A stretch of DNA of 7,067 nt from Rhizobiaceae bacterium (GTDB taxonomy: Bacteria > Pseudomonadota > Alphaproteobacteria > Rhizobiales > Rhizobiaceae): assembly GCA_016793565.1 (NCBI GenBank), contig JAEUMA010000726.1:1-7067 (forward strand), written 5' to 3'. Under the pieces are notes generated by a model, which was given only the letters and a program-made list of their open reading frames with translations, was not told the DNA's origin and made no database searches. Positions 1 to 5,116 of the stretch are shown here, piece after piece (within the stretch, counting starts at the first letter, position 1; the number at the start of each line of letters is the position of its first letter). The position numbers and the translations under genes are program-made.

Positions 1-783
1 GCCGATCAGCACCAGCCCGAAGGTTACGAAGCTGTCCGAAGCGCCGGCGAGCGTGGCGAGCACCGGCGCCACATAAGTGTAGAGCGTGAACATCGCACCC
101 GCACCCATCACCGTCGTGGCCATGGCGAGCAGCACCGCCGGCCGGGTGAGCACGGCGAGTTCGCGGCGAATGTCCGGACGCGCGCCGCGCTCTCCCTTCG
201 GCAGCGCAAGCCACAAGGCCGCGATAGCGGCAACGCCGACCAGAGCCGTTCCGGCAAAAGCCATGCGCCAGCCGATCTGCTGGCCGATCCACGTCGCGGC
301 CGGTACGCCGCCGACGTTGGCGATGGTGAGGCCCATGAACATGGCGGCAACCGCGCTAGCCTGCTTTTCCCGCGGCACGACGCTCGCCGCCACCACGGCC
401 CCGAGCCCAAAAAAGGCGCCGTGGTTGAGGCTGGTCACCAGACGAGCGGCCAGCAGGGTGAAATAGCCCGGCGCCAGCGCCGCCATCAGATTGCCGATGG
501 TAAAGATCGTCATCAGCAGGATCAGCGCGGTGCGCTTGCCGAAACGGCTGAAGGCCAGCGTCATCACCGGCGCACCGATCATGACGCCGATCGCGTAGGC
601 GCTGATCAGAAGGCCGGCGGTCGGTATGGTAACGCCGACACCCTCGGCGATCACCGGTAGCAGGCCCATCGGCGAAAACTCGGTGGTGCCGATGCCGAAA
701 GCGCCGACGGCTAGCGCAAGAAGCGCCCACCGCGCATGCGCCGGGGCTGCGGCCGTGTCGGCCGCCGTGACGGTTGCGCTCAT
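1..783 (-). CDS. MFS transporter, DHA1 efflux type (partial, C-terminus beyond left edge)
   Basis: Inner-membrane major facilitator, probably a proton-driven efflux antiporter of the DHA1 (AraJ-like) group. The frame is open for 261 codons and runs off the window at base 1; the family is usually about 390-400 residues, so about two thirds is present. After a short Ala-rich cytoplasmic N-terminus, TM1 begins near residue 19 and carries the GTTEF signature (32-36) typical of this group. The TM2-TM3 loop has the basic motif-A remnant SRFGKR (79-84). A motif-C-like stretch in TM5 (about 151-163, ANVGGVP) is followed by GWR (171-173). Several more hydrophobic segments follow. The start is supported by AGGAG at 791-795, seven bases upstream of the ATG. 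It is divergent from a LysR-type gene, the usual arrangement for a regulated exporter. Substrate unknown. Confidence 0.93.
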   Translation of the reverse strand, partial: MSATVTAADTAAAPAHARWALLALAVGAFGIGTTEFSPMGLLPVIAEGVGVTIPTAGLLISAYAIGVMIGAPVMTLAFSRFGKRTALILLMTIFTIGNLMAALAPGYFTLLAARLVTSLNHGAFFGLGAVVAASVVPREKQASAVAAMFMGLTIANVGGVPAATWIGQQIGWRMAFAGTALVGVAAIAALWLALPKGERGARPDIRRELAVLTRPAVLLAMATTVMGAGAMFTLYTYVAPVLATLAGASDSFVTFGLVLIG

Positions 784-844
784 GAAGGCTCTCCTGAGGC
801 CCTGAAAGGAATGGTCGCGCGCCGGGCGCTGACGGTGTGCAGGC

Positions 845-861
845 GCGTCTCCCGCAGACGC
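845..861. repeat. Short inverted repeat GCGTCT-N5-AGACGC
   Basis: Perfect 6-bp arms (845-850 and 856-861) around CCCGC, about 62 bases upstream of the MFS start codon. It could be a regulator half-site pair or a small hairpin in the MFS leader. At this GC content a chance dyad of this size is quite possible. Confidence 0.3.
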
Positions 862-913
862 AATTGCCCCTGTCGAGTGGGCGTCCAACAACAGATAAAG
901 CGGAGGCAGCGGC

Positions 914-941
914 TTGAAAACTCGCCGAACATCCACATGAT
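914..941 (+). promoter_or_regulatory. Candidate promoter of the LysR-type gene
   Basis: TTGAAA (914-919, five of six matches to the sigma-70 -35) is followed after 16 bases by CATGAT (936-941, four of six matches to -10). Transcription would begin near 948 and give a leader of about 22 bases. The -10 overlaps the left arm of the inverted repeat at 937-958, as expected for an autorepressed regulator. This was read by eye; alphaproteobacterial promoters are often degenerate. Confidence 0.35.
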
Positions 942-958
942 CTGTGAAACGAGATCAT
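937..958. promoter_or_regulatory. Candidate LysR operator: ATGATCT-N8-AGATCAT
   Basis: A perfect 7-bp inverted repeat with an 8-base spacer, ending 11 bases before the LysR start codon. It is AT-rich compared with its surroundings. Its symmetric T...A pair (941 and 954) is separated by 12 bases, close to the T-N11-A form of classical LysR boxes. It overlaps the candidate -10 and abuts the ribosome binding site, so binding here would repress lysR. The symmetry is seen directly; the binding role is inferred. Confidence 0.55.
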
Positions 959-969
959 AGGTGGTGTCT

Positions 970-1887
970 ATGGACAACCGGGCCGGCGAAATGCAGATCT
1001 TCCTGCGCGTGGTGGAGGCGGGAAGCTTCTCCGAGGCCGCCCGCCTGCTGCGCATGACGCCGTCTACCGTAAGCAAGCTCGTCGGCCGTGTCGAAGCGCG
1101 GCTGGGCGTGCGCCTCGTTGAGCGCTCAACGCGACGCTTCTCGCTGACCGCCGAAGGGCAGATCTACTATGAGCGAAGCCAGGCCATGCTTAACTCGCTG
1201 GACGAGGTTGAACGCGACCTGTCGCAGGGCGCCTCCAGCACCGGCGGCACCGTAAGGGTCAACGTGTCGGTCGCCTTCGGTGTGCTCGGCCTGGAGCCTA
1301 TCTTGCCGGAGTTCTGGCAATCCTTCCCTAACATCGTCGTCGACCTGTCGCTCTCCGACGAAATCGTCGACCTCTATCTCGACCGCACCGATGTCGCCTT
1401 CAGGACCGGGCCGCTGCCCGATTCCGGCATGACCGCGCGCAAGATCGGCGTCGCCCGGCGCCGGATCGTCGCCTCGCCCGCCTATCTCGACCGGTACGGT
1501 GTGCCGCGGACAATCGACGATCTCTCCCGTCACAATTGTCTCGGCTTCAACTTCCGTCGCGCCGCCCCGGTATGGCCGCTGCGGGAAAGCGGTCGCATCG
1601 TCGACCGCGCAGTGAAGGGTTCACTGCTGGCCAACAACGGCGACACCGTGCGCCGGATGGCGCTGGCGGGCGTCGGACTGGCGCGGATGGCCGACTATCA
1701 CGTACGCGCCGACATCGCCGCCGGTCTGCTGACGGAAGTGCTGTCCGACGTGGTCGTGCGCGACGAGGAGCCTATCCACGCGATCTTCCTCGGCGGTCCC
1801 CGCATGCCGCAGCGGGTGCGCGCCTTCCTCGACTTCGTGGTCCCGCGCCTGCAGCGCTTCGTCCACGGGGATGCACCGGCAGCGTGA
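970..1887 (+). CDS. LysR-type transcriptional regulator
   Basis: A 305-residue DNA-binding regulator of usual LTTR length. The N-terminal winged helix-turn-helix (about residues 7-65) has the family pattern: FLRVVEAGSFSEAARLL, then TPSTVSKLVGRVEARLG, then LVERSTRR with LTAEG. A linker helix leads into a periplasmic-binding-protein-like effector domain (about 92-295), with AFRTGPLPDSG and a SPAYL segment typical of the CrgA/DsdC-like LTTR_2 fold. An upstream in-frame GTG at 961 exists, but the ATG at 970 is preferred. AGGTGG (959-964) sits five bases upstream of it, and starting there puts the HTH at its usual distance from the N-terminus. The gene is divergent from the MFS transporter and convergent with the VOC gene, 25 bases away. 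The effector is unknown; control of the transporter is inferred from position. Confidence 0.95.
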   Translation: MDNRAGEMQIFLRVVEAGSFSEAARLLRMTPSTVSKLVGRVEARLGVRLVERSTRRFSLTAEGQIYYERSQAMLNSLDEVERDLSQGASSTGGTVRVNVSVAFGVLGLEPILPEFWQSFPNIVVDLSLSDEIVDLYLDRTDVAFRTGPLPDSGMTARKIGVARRRIVASPAYLDRYGVPRTIDDLSRHNCLGFNFRRAAPVWPLRESGRIVDRAVKGSLLANNGDTVRRMALAGVGLARMADYHVRADIAAGLLTEVLSDVVVRDEEPIHAIFLGGPRMPQRVRAFLDFVVPRLQRFVHGDAPAA

Positions 1888-1912
1888 AGTCGAAAGCCGC
1901 GCGGAACTCCGA

Positions 1913-2356
1913 TCAGCGCGTGCTGGGGTGCACCTCCAGCAGCTCCACGATGATGCCGTTGGGGTCGCGCAGATAGCCCGCCGAACAGGGGGCCATTCCC
2001 GGATGGACGATCGCCGTCATCTTGCCGAGCGGCTGTGCTCCGGCGGCCAGGAACGCGGCGCTGGTCGCATGGATGTCCTCGACGTCTAGGCAGATGTGGC
2101 CGGCGCCTGGACGGTCGGGGAGGTCTGTGGACGTCGAGCGCGCACCGCCGGCATATTCGATGAATTCGAGGTGATGCCCGTGGCCGTAGAGATGCGCGAC
2201 GCGGATGCGCGCGGCGGGCACGCCGGTGACGTCCTCGACCCAGCTTCCCTCACGCTCCACGATCCCCGGGCCTTCGAAGCCGAATCCGGCCCAGAAGCGG
2301 ACCGCCAGTTCGACGTCGGCGACGGTGAAACTGGTGTGGTTGAATCCGACGATCAT
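1913..2356 (-). CDS. VOC superfamily (glyoxalase-fold) metalloenzyme
   Basis: A 147-residue cytoplasmic protein with two beta-alpha-beta-beta-beta modules, the normal length for a two-module VOC protein. Module 1 starts at NHTSFTV and ends at HHLEFIEY; module 2 starts at GHICLDV and ends in DPNGIIVELLE. The four classical metal-ligand positions look intact: His7, Glu64 (Glu67 is a nearby alternative), His87 and Glu138. A divalent-metal enzyme of the glyoxalase I, epimerase or dioxygenase type is therefore likely, but the reaction cannot be assigned. The frame stays open further upstream into the SDR gene. The ATG at 2356 is chosen because the VOC fold begins immediately after it and a GAGG (2361-2364) lies just upstream. 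It is the second gene of an operon, starting eight bases after the SDR stop, so coupled translation is likely. Confidence 0.9.
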   Translation of the reverse strand: MIVGFNHTSFTVADVELAVRFWAGFGFEGPGIVEREGSWVEDVTGVPAARIRVAHLYGHGHHLEFIEYAGGARSTSTDLPDRPGAGHICLDVEDIHATSAAFLAAGAQPLGKMTAIVHPGMAPCSAGYLRDPNGIIVELLEVHPSTR

Positions 2357-2364
2357 GCGAGGCC

Positions 2365-3111
2365 TCAGATGACGAGATAGCCGCCATCGACGGGCAGCGT
2401 GACGCCGTTGACGTAGCTGGCGGCCGGGGACGCCAGGAACACGACCGGCCCGGCGACCTCTTCGGGCTGACCGAAACGCTTCATCGGACAGTGCCAGTCG
2501 AGCCATCGGTCGGTGCTGCCGTCGCCCTTTCCACCCATTGCGGTATCCATGTAGCCCGGAGCGACGGCGTTCACGCGGATCCCGTGCGCAGAGAGTTCCC
2601 GGCACATCGCCTGCGTCAGGGTGCGGACGCCGCCCTTGGCCGCGACGTATCCGACATGAGCGAAGCCGCTGGTGAAGGCCACCACCGACGAGACGTTGAT
2701 GATGGTGCCGCGCGTCTGCGCCAGCGCCGGAAGGAAGCCGCGCGCCATGTTGAACGCGCCGGTGAGATGCACGGCGATGTTGCGGTCCCAGGTCTCCTCG
2801 GAGTCCGCATCGCCCATGCGGGCGTTGCCGGCCACGCCCGCGTTGTTGACGAGAATGGACAGCACGCCACGCGTCTCACCGATATGCGCGGCGACCGACC
2901 GGATCGCCGGGCGGTCGGTCACGTCGAGCGCCGCCCCCCAGGCTGCGAACCCTTCGGCCCTGAGGCGGGCAGCACTTTCGTCGGCCGCGCCGCGATCGAT
3001 GTCGGTGAGGATCACTTCGGCGCCCGCGCCGGCAAGGCCGCGGGCTATCGCCTCGCCGAGACCCCGCCCGGCGCCCGTCACCAGGGCCAGACGTCCCGCC
3101 AGCACCGTCAT
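2365..3111 (-). CDS. SDR family NAD(P)-dependent oxidoreductase
   Basis: A 248-residue classical short-chain dehydrogenase/reductase (FabG-like length) that should oxidise or reduce an alcohol/carbonyl pair. Visible motifs: the nucleotide-binding TGAGRGLG (12-19), Asp37 at the end of beta-2 favouring NAD(H), NNAG (89-92), catalytic Ser142, the YxxxK pair Tyr155 and Lys159, and the APGY turn (184-187). At the place of the tetrad Asn, 26 residues after the first Asn of NNAG, there is His115 (AVHLTG instead of the usual VNLTG). The start at 3111 is preferred over the in-frame ATG at 3135 because GGAGG (3119-3123) lies seven bases upstream of it. It is the first gene of the SDR-VOC operon and is divergent from the TetR-type gene across a spacer with a strong palindrome. 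Substrate unknown. Confidence 0.95.
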   Translation of the reverse strand: MTVLAGRLALVTGAGRGLGEAIARGLAGAGAEVILTDIDRGAADESAARLRAEGFAAWGAALDVTDRPAIRSVAAHIGETRGVLSILVNNAGVAGNARMGDADSEETWDRNIAVHLTGAFNMARGFLPALAQTRGTIINVSSVVAFTSGFAHVGYVAAKGGVRTLTQAMCRELSAHGIRVNAVAPGYMDTAMGGKGDGSTDRWLDWHCPMKRFGQPEEVAGPVVFLASPAASYVNGVTLPVDGGYLVI

Positions 3112-3176
3112 CGCCGCGCCTCCGAGGCCCTGCATTCCCTACGCATGACACCCATCTTGCCGGCCCGGCCGGCCAT
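3108..3176 (-). other. Possible 22-codon upstream ORF overlapping the SDR start (ATGA)
   Basis: On the minus strand an ATG at 3176 opens a 22-codon frame rich in Arg, Ala and Gly. Its TGA (3110-3108) overlaps the SDR start codon as ATGA, the geometry of translational coupling. No convincing Shine-Dalgarno precedes the ATG, and the composition is what random GC-rich DNA gives. It is recorded as a possible leader peptide only; it may well be chance. Confidence 0.15.
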
Positions 3177-3315
3177 GGGAACGGCCAGACCGTGCGAACC
3201 TATCGTCCAGGAGCGCCAACGCACTCAGCCGACAATTCTATCATCATAGCACACAAATCTGGACACCAGTGTCCAGAAACTTGATTCGAGCGGTGGGCTA
3301 TGACATTGCTGCCCG
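3112..3315. promoter_or_regulatory. Divergent SDR/tetR intergenic control region
   Basis: A 204-base spacer holding the promoters of the SDR-VOC operon (minus) and the TetR-type gene (plus). On the minus strand TATGAT (3243-3248) is a good -10 candidate. Its -35 position would fall inside the palindrome at 3258-3277, although no good -35 hexamer is visible at normal spacing. On the plus strand TGGACA (3260-3265) inside the palindrome resembles a -35 for tetR. The stretch around 3240-3290 is clearly more AT-rich than its flanks, as expected of a promoter core. A GC dyad, GCCGGCC-C-GGCCGGC, sits at 3159-3173 in the SDR leader. Confidence 0.6.
3258..3277. promoter_or_regulatory. Palindromic operator, probable TetR-type binding site
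   Basis: Perfect 9-bp arms, TCTGGACAC (3258-3266) and GTGTCCAGA (3269-3277), flank a central CA. The 20-bp span fits a TetR dimer site. It lies 38 bases upstream of the tetR start codon and is placed to cover the promoter region of both divergent units. The symmetry is seen directly; the assignment to the adjacent TetR-type protein follows the usual behaviour of divergently placed family members. Confidence 0.75.
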
Positions 3316-3969
3316 ATGGTCGACGCGCGCGCGACGAAAGCGCCTGGAAACGGCAACATCAAGGTAACGCGGGAGGACTGGCTCCGGCTTGCGCTCGACA
3401 CGCTGATATCGGACGGCGTCGAGAATGTGCGCGTTCTCGCGCTCGGCCAGAAACTGCAAGTATCCCGCTCCAGCTTCTACTGGTACTTCAAAAGCCGGCA
3501 GGACCTGCTCGACCAGCTTCTCGACCGTTGGCGCGACACCAATACGCGCTACATCGTGGAGCACGCCGCGCGCCCGTCGGCAACCATCATTCGCGGTGTC
3601 ATGAGCATCTTCGAATGCTGGGTCGACGAGCGCCTGTTTGATCCGCGGCTGGACTTTGCGATCCGCGCCTGGGCACGTCATTCCGGATCCGTGCGGCGCA
3701 TCATCGATCAGGCCGACGACGAACGCGTGGCCGCCATCCGCGACATGTATGTACGTCATGGCTACACCGCCGAGGACGCGTTCGTGCGGGCACGCGTGCT
3801 CTACTTCATGCAGATCGGCTACTATTCGCTGGAACTGCACGAGCCGATGAGCGATCGGCTCTCCCTGGTCGCCGGCTATCTGCGCGCTTTCACCGGCCAG
3901 GAGCCGACGGCGGACGACATCGCAGATATGGCCCGCTACGTCGCCGAGTCCGGCTCGCGCGACGGCTGA
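3316..3969 (+). CDS. TetR/AcrR-type transcriptional regulator
   Basis: A 217-residue all-helical dimeric regulator. The N-terminal DNA-binding domain spans about residues 18-70: helix 1 from TREDWLRLALDTL, helix-turn-helix LALGQKLQVSRSSFYWYF (41-58), then KSRQDLLDQLLDRW. The recognition part, SRSSFYWYF, is a clear variant of the family's YxHF pattern. The remaining helices (about 75-205) form the ligand and dimer domain, with aromatic-rich YFMQIGYYSLELHE likely lining the pocket. The ATG at 3316 is the first in-frame start after a stop at 3301; no good Shine-Dalgarno precedes it, so the leader may be short or initiation weak. It is divergent from SDR-VOC and followed after 40 bases by the GlxA-type regulator, probably in the same transcript. 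It likely represses itself and the SDR-VOC operon. Ligand unknown. Confidence 0.93.
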   Translation: MVDARATKAPGNGNIKVTREDWLRLALDTLISDGVENVRVLALGQKLQVSRSSFYWYFKSRQDLLDQLLDRWRDTNTRYIVEHAARPSATIIRGVMSIFECWVDERLFDPRLDFAIRAWARHSGSVRRIIDQADDERVAAIRDMYVRHGYTAEDAFVRARVLYFMQIGYYSLELHEPMSDRLSLVAGYLRAFTGQEPTADDIADMARYVAESGSRDG

Positions 3970-4009
3970 TTCTGCCATACCTTGCCGCCGCCTGCGCGCG
4001 GGGAGCCGT

Positions 4010-4966
4010 ATGACGAGACGCTTCGCATTCATCATGGTGAGGGACTTCACCCTCTCGCCGCTGTCACTGTTCATCGACACGCTGCGGCTGGCCGGCGACG
4101 ACGGCGACCGCAGCCGGCGCGTCGCCTTCGACTGGCAGGTCGTCGGCGAACGCGGCCTGCCGATCCGGTCGAGCTGCGGCGTCGAGGTGATGCCGACGCG
4201 CGCGGTCGGCGCGCCGGAGGATTATGACGAGATCGTCGTGGTGGGTGGCCTGCTGAAGGCCGGCCACGACCTCACCGCCGACAAGGAGGAATTCCTGCTT
4301 CGGGCCGCGCGGCTGGGCATGCCGGTCACCGGTCTGTGCACCGCGAGCTTCGTGCTCGCGCGCTACGGCCTGCTGGACAGCTACCGCGCCTGCGTGAGCT
4401 GGTTTCACATCCGTGACTTCCGCACGTCGTTCCCGCAAGTGCAGGCCTGCGCCGACAGCCTCTACGCGATCGACCGGGACCGCGCGACCTGCGCCGGTGG
4501 CACCGGCGCCGCGGATCTTGCCGGCCACATCGTCGCCCGCCATCTGGGCGAGCGCGCGGCGCAGAAGGCCGCCAACATCCTGGTGCTCGACCGTATTCGC
4601 GGCGTGCGCGATCCACAGCCGGTGGGCGAACTGTTCCCGACGGCCACGCACCGTATGGTCAAGCGGGCGCTTCTGATCATGGAGAGCAACCTGCAGGAAA
4701 GGTTGTCCATGACCGAGATCGCGCGGCGCATGCGGGTTTCGCGCCGACAGCTAGAGCGTCTGTTCTCGTTGGAGCTGCAGATCAGCCCCAGCGCCGCCTA
4801 TACGGCGCTACGCGTCCATTGCGCCAGCACGCTGCTCAGCACCAGCGACCTCCAGGTCGCCGAGATCGGCTTCCGCTCCGGCTTCGCCAATGCCGGCCAT
4901 TTCAGCAGGGTCTTCCGCCAACATACCGGCCAGTCGCCGAGCGAGTTCCGCGGCCGCCGCGAGTAA
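4010..4966 (+). CDS. GlxA/AraC-type transcriptional activator with DJ-1/GATase1-like sensor domain
   Basis: A 318-residue regulator with two parts. Residues about 4-190 form a DJ-1/PfpI/GATase1-like domain: DEIVVVGGLL (73-82), a nucleophile-elbow-like TGLCTASFVLARYGLLD (107-123) with Cys110, and CAGGTGAADL (161-170). Residues about 215-316 form an AraC DNA-binding domain with two helix-turn-helices: LSMTEIARRMRVSRRQLERLF (first), and VAEIGFRSGFANAGHFSRVFRQHTGQSP (second, split here after FRSG by the inter-helix turn). Related regulators (GbdR, CdhR, ArgR of Pseudomonas) respond to amines, betaines or arginine. GGGGAG (4000-4005) four bases before the ATG supports the start. It lies 40 bases after tetR and is closed by a probable terminator before the dimethylformamidase-like gene, which is its likely target. 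The sensor domain is a ligand-binding relic rather than a proven enzyme. Confidence 0.95.
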   Translation: MTRRFAFIMVRDFTLSPLSLFIDTLRLAGDDGDRSRRVAFDWQVVGERGLPIRSSCGVEVMPTRAVGAPEDYDEIVVVGGLLKAGHDLTADKEEFLLRAARLGMPVTGLCTASFVLARYGLLDSYRACVSWFHIRDFRTSFPQVQACADSLYAIDRDRATCAGGTGAADLAGHIVARHLGERAAQKAANILVLDRIRGVRDPQPVGELFPTATHRMVKRALLIMESNLQERLSMTEIARRMRVSRRQLERLFSLELQISPSAAYTALRVHCASTLLSTSDLQVAEIGFRSGFANAGHFSRVFRQHTGQSPSEFRGRRE

Positions 4967-4988
4967 GGCCTTCATCGACCACGCAGCA

Positions 4989-5022
4989 GCATCGACGAAG
5001 CCGTTTCGTCGCTTGCGTTTTT
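4989..5022 (+). terminator. Probable rho-independent terminator after the GlxA-type gene
   Basis: CGACGAA (4993-4999) and TTCGTCG (5005-5011) form a perfect 7-bp stem with loop GCCGT. Beyond a 1x2 internal loop, GCA (4989-4991) pairs with TGC (5014-5016). One base later comes a run of five T (5018-5022). It begins 22 bases after the regulator's stop codon and would separate the tetR-glxA unit from the next gene. Confidence 0.65.
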
Positions 5023-5092
5023 GATCAAATCCCATAGCATCGCCCATAACGGATCGATCAAGGTTCCGTAGCTAATAGAGAATTCCTTGATC
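5021..5092. promoter_or_regulatory. TTGATC repeat cluster and promoter region of the dimethylformamidase-like gene
   Basis: Three copies of one motif lie within 72 bases: the palindrome TTGATCAA (5021-5028), GATCAAGG (5056-5063) and CCTTGATC (5085-5092). The last two are perfect 8-bp inverted repeats of each other, 21 bases apart. Starts are about 31-35 bases apart, roughly three helical turns. A weak promoter, TTGATC (5021-5026) with CATAAC (5045-5050) at an 18-base spacing, could be read here. The repeats are candidate sites for the GlxA/AraC-type protein encoded just upstream; that assignment is inferred. Confidence 0.45.
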
Positions 5093-5105
5093 CAAAAGGC
5101 AGGAT

Positions 5106-5110
5106 GGAGG
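5106..5110 (+). promoter_or_regulatory. Strong ribosome binding site deciding the start at 5117
   Basis: GGAGG, six bases before the ATG at 5117. The same frame is open to a TTG at 5087, but this site makes the ATG the clear choice and keeps the right arm of the TTGATC repeat outside the coding region. Confidence 0.85.
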
Positions 5111-5116
5111 TTAGAA

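Larger units (their letters stand above)
784..969. promoter_or_regulatory. Divergent MFS/lysR intergenic control region
   Basis: This 186-base spacer must hold both divergent promoters. It contains two inverted repeats, listed separately. I found no convincing -35/-10 pair for the MFS gene on the minus strand; a TTGTTG near 890 has no good -10 at the right distance. Another frame is open through the region on each strand, but these frames lack family features and coincide with the real genes in antisense. Divergent placement suggests, but does not prove, that the LysR protein controls the transporter. Confidence 0.6.

Noticed and set aside
356..958. 200-residue open frame on the minus strand overlapping the MFS gene and spacer
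   Set aside because: It is out of frame with the transporter, Arg/Cys-rich, with no domain. The MFS frame has clear helices and its own ribosome binding site.
1888..1912. Terminator between lysR and the VOC gene
   Set aside because: Only a CCGCGCGG palindrome (1897-1904) without loop or T-run is present in the 25-base gap; not a credible intrinsic terminator.
2357..2605. N-terminal extension of the VOC frame (start at 2605)
   Set aside because: The extension lies within the SDR coding region in another frame and has no VOC features. The fold starts right after the ATG at 2356, which has its own GAGG.
2491..3249. 252-residue open frame on the plus strand
   Set aside because: It is antisense to the SDR gene, whose motifs are unmistakable, and it runs through the promoter spacer and the SDR leader.
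3298..4080. 260-residue open frame on the minus strand
   Set aside because: It is antisense to the TetR-type gene and the start of the GlxA-type gene; no family motifs; shadow frame.
5087..5116. TTG start for the dimethylformamidase-like gene
   Set aside because: It has no ribosome binding site, while GGAGG sits six bases before the ATG at 5117.
4967..5116. Riboswitch or small RNA upstream of the amidohydrolase gene
   Set aside because: No known riboswitch core is recognisable, and the structure present is explained by a terminator hairpin and short repeats.
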